Shown here: positions 36,440 to 42,934 of the stretch, one piece after another
Layout of the letters: each line of letters begins with the position of its first letter
Numbering within the stretch: the stretch's first letter is position 1
Source: Gordonia hydrophobica NBRC 16057
Lineage (GTDB): Bacteria > Actinomycetota > Actinomycetes > Mycobacteriales > Mycobacteriaceae
DNA length: 64,000 nucleotides
Direction of reading: 5' to 3'
Assembly (NCBI RefSeq): GCF_001592365.1
Contig: NZ_BCWU01000008.1
Location: 62,001 to 126,000, forward strand
Position numbers and translations under genes: made by a program
The notes under the pieces: generated by a model
Told to the model about the DNA's origin: nothing
Databases searched by the model: none
Seen by the model: only the letters and a program-made list of their open reading frames with translations

Positions 36440-37274
36440 TCAGTCGTGCGCCCCCGACATCGCCCACAGGCGGACGGCCGCGTAGCTGCGGACCGGACGC
36501 CAGCGTTCGACGGCGTCGTCGTCGATTCCGTGCGCCGACAGCATCCGGCGCAGCACCGCGTCCTGCGCCGGGAAGGCGTCGGGGTCGTCGCCCGCGCGGA
36601 CCGCGAAGTAGTCGAGCGTCCACGGGCCGATGCCGTACAGCGCGGCGAGCTCGGAGCGCTCCGGAAGCGGCCCGCCCGGCTCTCGGTCGAGGAAGAAGCC
36701 CGCCACCTCGTGCACGGTCCGGGCCCGCGCTCCGGTGACGCGCAGAGTGGCCTGGAGCGAGTCGACCGGGACGGCGCACAGGGTCGCGGGGGTCGGGAAT
36801 CGTCGCAGACCAGACGGGCCGTCGGCGCCGTACGCGGCTACCAGCCGGGCGTCGAACAGTCGGGCGGCCGCGAGGGTCACCTGCTGCCCGAGAACGGTCT
36901 CCACCACGGCTTCGAAAGCGTCGGCACAGCGGGTGATGCGCAGCCCGGGGCGCTGGATCACGTGGTCGGCGAAGATCGGGGCGGCCGCCAGGACGTCGGT
37001 TGATCGCGGCCACGTCGGCGTCGAGGTCGAACCACCGCCGGACTCGGTCGGTGAGCGCCTCGTGAACGCCGCCGTCGGCGGTGTCGACGGTGATCGTGAC
37101 GCCGTCCGCGTCGAGCTCGACAGTCACCACGCGGTCGACGCCGCCGACGGTGAGCAGCCGAGTGATGCCGCGATCGTCGACCACCTCCACCCCGTCGGTG
37201 CGATGGGTGCTGAGCACGGCCGACGCGCCGCGGTGGTCGAACGGTCCGTTCGCCTCGACGCGGATCGTGCTCAC
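36440..37274 (-). pseudogene. alkA: DNA-3-methyladenine glycosylase II (AlkA), frameshifted
   Basis: The N-terminal AlkA_N domain runs in one frame from GTG at 37274 (STIRVEANGPFDHRGASAVL ... RRWFDLDADVAAIN). At about 36997-37001 the frame must shift by one base to continue as DVLAAAPIFADHVIQRPGLR, then AFEAVVETVLGQQVTLAAAR, ELAALYGIGPWTLDYFAVRA (helix-hairpin-helix) and DAFPAQDAVLRR with the catalytic Asp, to the stop at 36440. Both halves align with AlkA, so one extra base in ATCAACCGACGTC is the simplest explanation. It removes alkylated bases. GTG overlaps the tag stop (GTGA). Real lesion or base-calling error cannot be told apart here. Confidence 0.85.
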
Positions 37275-37882
37275 GAAGGCCACACGCCGGAGGTCCCGCG
37301 ACGATGCGATCCCAGCAGATGCGTGTCGACGATGCCGACGGCTTCCATCAGCGCGTACATCGTGGTCGGTCCGACGAACGAGAACCCTTCCCTCCGAAGC
37401 GCTTTCGCGAGAGCCTTCGACTCGTCCGACTGCGTCGGGATCTCGGCGATCGTGTGCGGTCGCGGCGTCTGCGCGGGTTGGAACGACCACACGAAGTCAG
37501 CGAGACCGCCCTTCGCCCGCAGTGCGACGGTGGCGTTCGCGTTGGTCACGGCGGCCCGGATCTTCGCCTTGTTACGCACGATGCCGGCGTCGCCCAGGAG
37601 TCGCTCGACGTCGGTGTCGTCGTAGCTCGCCACCTTCTCCGGATCGAAGTCGTCGAACGCGGCGCGGAACGCCGGCCGCTTGCGCAGGATCGTCGCCCAC
37701 GACAGTCCCGATTGGAACGCCTCGAGGGTGAGCCGCTCGAACATGCCGTGCTCGTCGCGGACCGGCATGCCCCACTCGGTGTCGTAGTACTCGCGCAGCA
37801 TCGGGTCGACGCTCGCCCACGCCGGGCGTGCGAGTCCGTCCTCGCCGACGACGAGTGCGGTGGACTCGGGATCAGAAGCCAT
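37271..37882 (-). CDS. tag: DNA-3-methyladenine glycosylase I
   Basis: 203 residues. TAG family: MLREYYDTEWGMPVRDEHGMFERLTLEAFQSGLSWATILRKRPAFRAAFDDFDPEKVA is the core, with catalytic/pocket residues in E-SGLSW, then ILRNKAKI-like IVRNKAKIRAAVTNANA and FSFVGPTTMYALMEAVGIVDTHLLG. It excises 3-methyladenine. Oddity: the zinc-site residues of E. coli TAG (Cys4, His17, His175, Cys179) are largely missing. The N-terminal CxW is PAW, YHDEEWG is YYDTEWG, and the C-terminal Cys is Ser/His (LLGSHRR). It overlaps alkB upstream by 11 bases and alkA downstream by 4, inside one repair operon. Confidence 0.92.
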   Translation of the reverse strand: MASDPESTALVVGEDGLARPAWASVDPMLREYYDTEWGMPVRDEHGMFERLTLEAFQSGLSWATILRKRPAFRAAFDDFDPEKVASYDDTDVERLLGDAGIVRNKAKIRAAVTNANATVALRAKGGLADFVWSFQPAQTPRPHTIAEIPTQSDESKALAKALRREGFSFVGPTTMYALMEAVGIVDTHLLGSHRRGTSGVWPS

Positions 37883-38564
37883 GCGTCTTTCCTACCGGGT
37901 CGTCGGCCAGTCCGGTGACGCGCAGGGTCAGGTTGAGCCGTCCGGCGGCGAGCCCGCAGTCGTGCGGGGCGGTTCCGGCGTAGATCTTCTGCACCCCGTG
38001 GAACGCCAGTCGCGACGGGCCGCCGAACACGAACAGGTCGCCGGACTGCAGGTCGAGGTCCTGGTAGGGCTGCCCGCGATGCGCGGTGTTGCCGAAGCGG
38101 AAGCGTGCGGTGTCGCCGATCGACAGCGAGACGACGGGCGCCGCCGACCGCTCGTCGCGGTCCTGGTGCATGCCCATCTTGGCGGTGCGGTCGTAGAAGT
38201 GCGCGACCAGCGTGTCCGGTGTGTACTCGGCGGCCTGCGGGTGGTCGGCGGCCCCCAGCGCCAGCCGCCCCAGCCGCACCATCGACTCGGGCATCGCCAG
38301 GACTCGTCGGCCGTTCACATCGACGGCTTCCCGCGAATACGTGTACGGCCGCCAATGCCACCCGAGACAGACCGTCTGCACGCTCATCGGGTGCGCGCCG
38401 ACCATCGGCGAGTGCGGCGGCACCGGACCCGCAGCCCAGCGCCGAAACTGATCGGCCAGCCACCGCTGCTGCTCGCGCGTCAACCACCCGGGAACATGCA
38501 CGGCGCCGTCGGGCAGCGCGGGGCGTTCGATGCCGAGTGCGTCGTCGTCGAAGAGGCTGTTCAT
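37872..38564 (-). CDS. alkB: AlkB-type 2-oxoglutarate/Fe(II) DNA dioxygenase
   Basis: 230 residues. Oxidative demethylation of 1-methyladenine and 3-methylcytosine. The iron ligands are the HxD pair in MGMHQDRDE near 136 and His in RLAFHGVQKI near 188. The 2-oxoglutarate-binding Arg is in RLNLTLRVTG near 214. The substrate lid appears as MSVQTVCLGWHWRPYTYSREAVDVNGRRV. The ATG at 38564 overlaps the ogt stop (ATGA), and the stop overlaps tag. The placement is exactly that of an alkylation-damage operon. GTP/tRNA-directed AlkB homologues exist, but the context favours DNA repair. Confidence 0.94.
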   Translation of the reverse strand: MNSLFDDDALGIERPALPDGAVHVPGWLTREQQRWLADQFRRWAAGPVPPHSPMVGAHPMSVQTVCLGWHWRPYTYSREAVDVNGRRVLAMPESMVRLGRLALGAADHPQAAEYTPDTLVAHFYDRTAKMGMHQDRDERSAAPVVSLSIGDTARFRFGNTAHRGQPYQDLDLQSGDLFVFGGPSRLAFHGVQKIYAGTAPHDCGLAAGRLNLTLRVTGLADDPVGKTHGF

Positions 38565-39145
38565 GTCGTGTTCTCCAACGCGAGCAGCACGGTCTTCGCT
38601 GCGAGGCCGCCGAGATAGCCGCCGAGCGAGCCGTCCGACCGCAGCACTCGATGGCACGGCACGACGACCGGCAGCGGGTTGGTGGCGCACGCGGAGCCGA
38701 CCGCGCGGACCGCGTTCGGGTTGCCGACATGCTCGGCGACCTGCTTGTACGACTGCGTGTGTCCGTAGGCGATGTGCGGCAGGTACTGCTGGACGGTCTG
38801 CCGGAAACCGGACGAGAGCCGGAAGTCCAACGGCACGTCGAACGTCTGTCGCCGGTGCGCGAAGTAGTCGTCGAGTTGGGCCGCGACCGCGTCGAGGCGG
38901 GCCGGGGCTCGCAGGATGCTCGGGCTCACCCGGTCCGCAATCGTCTGGAGAACTTCGTCGAAGCCCTCCGATTCGAACGCGACGCGCACCAGTCCGCGAT
39001 CGGTGGCGGCCAGCAACAGCGACCCGACCGGGGTGTCGACGGTCCGGTACGCGACATCGAGGAGTCCGCCGCGCTCGGCAGCCGCGCCGAGGCGGTCGCG
39101 GAGTCGAGTCAGGTCGGCGTCGGACGCGGGAAACACGTCGGTCAT
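38561..39145 (-). CDS. ogt: Methylated-DNA--protein-cysteine methyltransferase (copy 1)
   Basis: 194 residues. A suicide repair protein for O6-methylguanine. The C-terminal DNA-binding domain has the acceptor Cys in PVVVPCHRVLRSDGSLGGYLGG near 163, the Arg finger in NAVRAVGSA and YGHTQSYKQVAEHVGNP. The N-terminal domain is RNase-H-like and variable. There is no AraC-type Ada_Zn/HTH portion, so this is Ogt, not Ada. Start ATG 39145 overlaps the sigma stop by four bases (39142-39145), which ties production to the sigma factor gene. Confidence 0.94.
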   Translation of the reverse strand: MTDVFPASDADLTRLRDRLGAAAERGGLLDVAYRTVDTPVGSLLLAATDRGLVRVAFESEGFDEVLQTIADRVSPSILRAPARLDAVAAQLDDYFAHRRQTFDVPLDFRLSSGFRQTVQQYLPHIAYGHTQSYKQVAEHVGNPNAVRAVGSACATNPLPVVVPCHRVLRSDGSLGGYLGGLAAKTVLLALENTT

Positions 39146-39633
39146 CGGTCCATCCCTTCTGGGGCATACAGGGTTCGTAGTCGTTTGATGCCGTCGGCGG
39201 CGGCGCGGCGCACCGCGGCCGGGGTCCCACCGATCAGGTCCGCCGTCTCGACGTGGGTCAGGTGGCCGAGATAGTGGTAGGCGACGGCCAGTCGCTGTCG
39301 TTCCGGAAGCTGCGCGACGGCGTCCCACACCCCGGAGCCGTCCCCCGGCAGCGGTCCCGAGGCCGGCGACTCGGGAAGTTCATCGACCGGCACGGCCCGC
39401 CGCGTGCGGCCGCGCACCACGTCGATCGCCTTCCGCTGCGCCACGCGGACCAGCCACGCCTCGACGTTCGTCTCGTCGTCGAGGGTCGGCCACGCCGTCA
39501 GCGCCGCCAGGAAGGTCTCCTGCCACGCATCATCGGCATCCGGCCCTCGTCCCAGCACCGCGCGACACACGCGCAGGACGGTGGCACCGTGCTGGTCGAC
39601 GGCTCGTTCGAACGGTTCTCTCATCGTCATCAC
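39142..39633 (-). CDS. ECF-type sigma factor heading the alkylation-repair operon
   Basis: 163 residues. Region 2 (about 10-75): FERAVDQHGATVLRVCRAVLGRGPDADDAWQETFLAALTAW, then VEAWLVRVAQRKAIDVVRGR. Region 4 (about 108-155): LPERQRLAVAYHYLGHLTHVETADLIGGTPAAVRRAAADGIKRL. No extension and no anti-sigma gene nearby. It overlaps ogt by four bases, and alkB, tag and alkA follow with overlaps, so the sigma factor is probably the regulator of the repair genes and perhaps of its own operon. Start could be 39633 or the third ATG at 39624. A second ogt gene ends 39 bases upstream on the same strand. Confidence 0.9.
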   Translation of the reverse strand: MMTMREPFERAVDQHGATVLRVCRAVLGRGPDADDAWQETFLAALTAWPTLDDETNVEAWLVRVAQRKAIDVVRGRTRRAVPVDELPESPASGPLPGDGSGVWDAVAQLPERQRLAVAYHYLGHLTHVETADLIGGTPAAVRRAAADGIKRLRTLYAPEGMDR

Positions 39634-39672
39634 ACGGTAGACGCGCAGGCTCGGTCGACTGTGAGGTCGCGA

Positions 39673-40182
39673 TCAGAACAGGCGCGACTCCGCGACCTCC
39701 GGCGGCTCCTCGATCTCCAGCAGTCGCCGCTTCCGGTCCAGCCCGCCGGCGTATCCGGTGAGCGACCCGTCCGCGCCGACCACCCGATGGCACGGGATGA
39801 TCACGCTGATCGGGTTGTGCCCGACGCACTGGCCGACGCGTTGCGCCAGCCGCGGATTGCCGAGCCTGGTGGCGAGGGCACCGTAGGTGGTGGTCTGGCC
39901 GTACGGGATCTCCTTGAGCATCGCCCAGACCTTCTCGGAGAAGTCGTCGCCGTCGGTGGCGAGCGGGATGTCGAAGTCGCGGCGCTCCCCCGCCACGTAT
40001 TCGGCCAGTTCCTGCGCGGTCTCGACGAACACCGGATCGTCGGCGGTCGTCTCCTCGCCGTAGGCGGATTCCGCGGGCAGATGCCAGTGGCCCGGGAAGT
40101 AGATGGCGGCCAGGTTCGGGCCGTCGGCGATCATCGTCAGATCGCCCAGGTCGGTCGGGACCACTGCGTGCCGTCGCGTCAT
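39673..40182 (-). CDS. ogt: Methylated-DNA--protein-cysteine methyltransferase (copy 2)
   Basis: 169 residues. Complete Ogt: N-terminal domain (VVPTDLGDLTMIADGPNLAAIYFPGHWH), KVWAMLKEIPYGQTTTYGALATRLGNP, Arg finger in RLAQRVGQCVGHNP, and acceptor Cys in ISVIIPCHRVVGADGSLTGYAGG near 138. It differs enough from copy 1 to be an old paralogue, not a recent duplicate. I chose ATG 40182 over 40203 because GAGAGGTG lies 6 bases upstream. It is 39 bases before the sigma gene on the same strand, so it may be the first gene of the whole repair operon. Confidence 0.94.
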   Translation of the reverse strand: MTRRHAVVPTDLGDLTMIADGPNLAAIYFPGHWHLPAESAYGEETTADDPVFVETAQELAEYVAGERRDFDIPLATDGDDFSEKVWAMLKEIPYGQTTTYGALATRLGNPRLAQRVGQCVGHNPISVIIPCHRVVGADGSLTGYAGGLDRKRRLLEIEEPPEVAESRLF

Positions 40183-40249
40183 GTCAATCACCTCTCTACA
40201 CATTCATAGAGCAGACGCACGGGCGGCGGGAAGCGTGAGGTGGGCGTTC

Positions 40250-40255
40250 TACGCT
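40250..40255 (+). promoter_or_regulatory. -10 box TACGCT for a leaderless GGCT-like gene
   Basis: TACGCT ends 7 bases before the ATG at 40263; no Shine-Dalgarno sequence. It lies in the 80-base divergent gap with ogt copy 2. Confidence 0.55.
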
Positions 40256-40262
40256 CGGTCCC

Positions 40263-40910
40263 ATGGGTTCCACGAAGGTCTGGTACGCGAGCTACGGCTC
40301 CAATCTGTGCGCCGCCCGTCTGGCCTGCTACCTGGAGGGAGGTCGTCCGGAGGGTGGTCGTCGGACGTACCCGGGCGCCCGCGACACGACGCCGCCCACG
40401 CGGGCCGCGTCGTTGACACTGCCCGGCACCATCTATTTCGCCGGACAGTCCACCACCTGGGGCGGTGGCATGGCGTTCTACGACCACGACCGCCACGGCC
40501 CCACACCGGCGCGGGCCTACCTGGTGACCGTCGAGCAGTTCGCCGACATCGCCACGCAGGAGATGGACCGCGACCCGCACCCCGACAGCATCGTGGAACG
40601 AGCGCTCCGCGATCCCCTGGTGCTCGATCAGGACGACACGGTCCACCAGTGCGGCACCGGGTTGTACTCGAGGCTGCTGCGCGTCGGAACGCTCGACGGC
40701 GCACCGATCCTCACCTTCACCGCCCGGCACGCCATCGACGACGTCCCGCACGTCGCGCCGACTCAGCCGTACCTGGCGATGATCGGTGCCGGTCTGGTCG
40801 AGTCGCACGGCTGGTCGTCGGACGCGATCGCGAGCTACCTCGATCAGCGGCGACTGCGGCGGAGTGCTGTCGGCGGCGTCGAGCATCACCCTGACAGAAT
40901 TGCACGGTGA
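40263..40910 (+). CDS. Gamma-glutamylcyclotransferase-like protein
   Basis: 215 residues. The N-terminus VWYASYGSNLCAARLACYLEGG is the YGSNL motif that forms the substrate loop of GGCT/AIG2-like folds. A further fold element is GGGMAFYDHDRHGPTPARAYLVTVEQFADIATQEM. The usual catalytic Glu position cannot be assigned with certainty. Family members cyclise gamma-glutamyl amino acids or related amides to 5-oxoproline. Its stop overlaps the pyridoxal kinase start (GTGA at 40907-40910), but the -10-like CAGAAT 6 bases before that GTG suggests the kinase can also be transcribed alone. Function beyond family level is unknown. Confidence 0.78.
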   Translation: MGSTKVWYASYGSNLCAARLACYLEGGRPEGGRRTYPGARDTTPPTRAASLTLPGTIYFAGQSTTWGGGMAFYDHDRHGPTPARAYLVTVEQFADIATQEMDRDPHPDSIVERALRDPLVLDQDDTVHQCGTGLYSRLLRVGTLDGAPILTFTARHAIDDVPHVAPTQPYLAMIGAGLVESHGWSSDAIASYLDQRRLRRSAVGGVEHHPDRIAR

Positions 40911-41755
40911 CCACCGACATCTTCACCACCGACGACGCGTCCGGTTTCGAGCTCGATCCGCGGCCGGCTCGAGTCCTGGTCTTCGGCTCGCACCTCGCGG
41001 TCGGTTCGGTGGGACTCAACGCCGGGCTCCCGGTCTACGACGAGGCTCGCATCCGCTGTGCGGCGATCCCGACCATCGTGCTGAGCAACCTGCCCCACTA
41101 CCGCTCGGTCCAGGCCATCGACGTGTCGGCGGAGTGGATCACCGCCTCGTTGCGCGACTTGACGGCCGCCGGACTCCTCGCGAACATCGACGTCGTCGCC
41201 GTCGGATATCTGGCGGCACCGGAGCAGGCGTACGCCATCGCCGCCTGGTATCGCGGCCTCGACGAGCCCGCTCGACCTCCGCTGATCCTGGACCCGACGT
41301 TCGGTGACGCCGACGTGGGCTTCTACACCGACCCCGCCGTGGCGCCCGCGCTGCGAGACTCACTGGTACCCCTGGCCGCGGTCCTCACACCGAATCCGTT
41401 CGAGCTGGCGCACCTGACCGCCGACGGCGGCGAGGTCCGGCCCGTCGACGCGAGTGATCCCGACGCCGTCGCCCGACGCGCTCGCGATCTGCCGTCCGCC
41501 GATGACGCCGACGTGGTGGTCACCGGCGTGCACCCGGCCGACGGTCAGATCGCGAATGTCATCGTCCGCGCCGACGCGCTGGAGGTGGTCGCGGGACCGG
41601 AGATCCCGACGTCGGCCAAGGGACTCGGCGATACCTTCACCGCGGCACTCGTCGTCGCACTGCTGAACGGGGCTCCGCTCGCCGAGGCCGTGGACGCGGC
41701 CGGCGCCCGGGTCCGGAGAGCGATCGCGGGCGGCCAGGGTGGCACCCGAGGATGA
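40907..41755 (+). CDS. pdxY: Pyridoxal kinase
   Basis: 282 residues, ribokinase (PfkB-like) fold. Rossmann-like start VLVFGSHLAVGSVGLNAGLPVYDEA, then the pocket region PTIVLSNLPHYRS, DPTFGD, LTPNPFELAHLT near 164 and the anion-hole/catalytic Asp motif SAKGLGDTFTAALVVALLNG near 232. It phosphorylates pyridoxal (and pyridoxamine) in the PLP salvage route. The length and TPNPFE/GDTF motifs separate it from ribokinase. GTG start at 40907 overlaps the GGCT-like gene. No other vitamin B6 gene is nearby. Confidence 0.9.
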   Translation: MTTDIFTTDDASGFELDPRPARVLVFGSHLAVGSVGLNAGLPVYDEARIRCAAIPTIVLSNLPHYRSVQAIDVSAEWITASLRDLTAAGLLANIDVVAVGYLAAPEQAYAIAAWYRGLDEPARPPLILDPTFGDADVGFYTDPAVAPALRDSLVPLAAVLTPNPFELAHLTADGGEVRPVDASDPDAVARRARDLPSADDADVVVTGVHPADGQIANVIVRADALEVVAGPEIPTSAKGLGDTFTAALVVALLNGAPLAEAVDAAGARVRRAIAGGQGGTRG

Positions 41756-41842
41756 CGAATCGCGCGAGACCGCCCACCTGATGGCCTCGCCGGCCACCGG
41801 CGCGGAATGACGGCCGTGCGCCTCCTCTTAGGCGATTGATTC

Positions 41843-41933
41843 CCGGTGACCGGCATCCCCAAGCTGGTCGAGTGCTGCCTGCGAGCGCAACGAGCACGCA
41901 ATTGATCGAGACCGTCGTGAGTTCACTGGAATC
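41843..41933 (+). repeat. Left arm of a ~535-bp inverted-repeat element
   Basis: Aligns, in inverted orientation and with about ten differences, with 42292-42377. Its core AAGCTGGTCGAGTGCTGCCT, followed by GCGAGCGC-A-CGAG and ATCGAGACCGTCGTG, is related to the copies at 60201-60300, so it belongs to a dispersed family. Confidence 0.75.
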
Positions 41934-41960
41934 GCGGGTGACCGCACCACATCGCTGCCA

Positions 41961-42024
41961 GTCGCACCACTTGTGGTTCCCGCACTTGGTCGCGACGAAG
42001 CGCGAGAACCACAAGTGGTGCGAC
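41961..42024. repeat. Perfect 19-bp inverted repeat with 26-base spacer
   Basis: GTCGCACCACTTGTGGTTC (41961-41979) is exactly complementary to 42006-42024. Weaker complementarity continues outward (ACCGCACCAC on the left with GTGGTGCGTGACC on the right, near 42037), giving a larger imperfect cruciform or RNA hairpin. Confidence 0.8.
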
Positions 42025-42291
42025 TCGACGGGAAGTGGTGCGTGACCGCGAATCTCGATAAGACCACGTGCTTGTTGCGCTCCGCCTACTCTCACATGGT
42101 GCTGAAAACTGCCTGGTCAGCACCTTCCGGCGGCAATGTTCCGTCGGAAGCGCCTGAGCGGGCAGTTCTCAGCTGGGATCTTCTCGGACGGAGCCTCGCC
42201 GACAACCACCGCTTCCCGCCATGGAGGCGGCTGCGGCTCAAACCGGCGGAGCACTGCCGCGATCACCACCTGATGGCAGCGTAAGGCCGGT

Positions 42292-42377
42292 GATTCCAGC
42301 GCACGACGGTCTCGATAACTGCGTACTCGCTCCGCTCGCAGGCAGCACTCGACCAGCTTGGGGACGACCGTCACCGG
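42292..42377 (-). repeat. Right arm of the inverted-repeat element
   Basis: Inverted counterpart of 41843-41933, with CTCGCAGGCAGCACTCGACC and AGCTTGGGGACGACCGTCAC. Ends at the same CCGG tetramer with which the left arm begins. Confidence 0.75.
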
Positions 42378-42492
42378 AACACCAGGTGACCGCCGCGAGG
42401 TCCGAATCGCGGCGTGCCGCTATCGCTACGGGCGGTGACGGACTCACCGATGCGGGCAGGACGAAACGACCGTGGGTTCGTCCGCACCGCAC

Positions 42493-42498
42493 TAGGGT
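42493..42498 (+). promoter_or_regulatory. -10 box TAGGGT for a leaderless receiver gene
   Basis: TAGGGT ends 7 bases before the GTG at 42506, the same box and spacing as at orn. Confidence 0.6.
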
Positions 42499-42505
42499 CG
42501 AGGGT

Positions 42506-42934
42506 GTGACCAGCCCGGCTTCCTCCCCCGCAGACAATCGTGTGACGCTCCGCGTGCTCGTGTACTCGGACAATCCGAACACGCGGCGGCAGGTGTTCGG
42601 AGCGCTCGGCGAACAATTGCACCCGGATCTGCCCGACCTGCAGTTCATCGAGGTCGCGACGGCGCCGACGGTGCTGTCGCACCTCGATGGGGGCGCCGTC
42701 GACCTCGCGATCCTGGACGGGGAGGCCGCACCCACCGGCGGCATCGGCCTCGCCAAGCAGATCCGTGACGAATACGAGCCGTGTCCCCCGCTGCTGGTGC
42801 TGATCGCGCGGAAGGCCGACCGGTGGCTCGCCGACTGGTCACGCGCCGACGCCACCGCGACCCTCCCCATCGACCCCCTGGAGCTGCCGCGGACCGTGGT
42901 CGGGCTGTTGAACCAGCCGGTTCAGAGGCCGTAG
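42506..42934 (+). CDS. Stand-alone receiver (response-regulator-like) protein
   Basis: 142 residues, one CheY-like domain without output domain. LRVLVYSDNPNTRRQVFGALG supplies the acidic pocket, and DLAILDGEAAPTGG carries the phospho-acceptor Asp near 71. LLVLIARKADR has Ala where a Thr/Ser is expected, and the conserved Lys before Pro is missing (ATLPIDP), so phosphorylation-driven switching may be altered. M. tuberculosis has such a protein (Rv3143) just before nuoA, so this gene order is conserved. A role with complex I is suggested only by that linkage. No histidine kinase is near. Its 3' end overlaps the convergent acyl-CoA dehydrogenase by 13 bases. Confidence 0.82.
   Translation: MTSPASSPADNRVTLRVLVYSDNPNTRRQVFGALGEQLHPDLPDLQFIEVATAPTVLSHLDGGAVDLAILDGEAAPTGGIGLAKQIRDEYEPCPPLLVLIARKADRWLADWSRADATATLPIDPLELPRTVVGLLNQPVQRP

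Larger units (their letters stand above)
41756..42505. other. Noncoding repeat-rich region between pdxY and the receiver gene
   Basis: 750 bases without a supported gene. It is organised around ~90-bp inverted arms (41843-41933 and 42292-42377), an internal perfect 19-bp inverted repeat (41961-41979/42006-42024), and an imperfect pair near 42102-42122 and 42157-42175 (GCTGAAAACTGCC against the complement of GGGCAGTTCTCAGC). Short open frames here show no motif and overlap the arms. Confidence 0.6.

Noticed and set aside
38561-40182. Ada-type regulator among the methyltransferases
   Set aside because: Both proteins contain only the Ogt domain; neither has the Ada zinc domain or an AraC HTH.
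41973-42374. Short open frames (about 85-103 codons) in the repeat region
   Set aside because: They overlap inverted-repeat arms on both strands and show no motif, ribosome-binding site or plausible composition.
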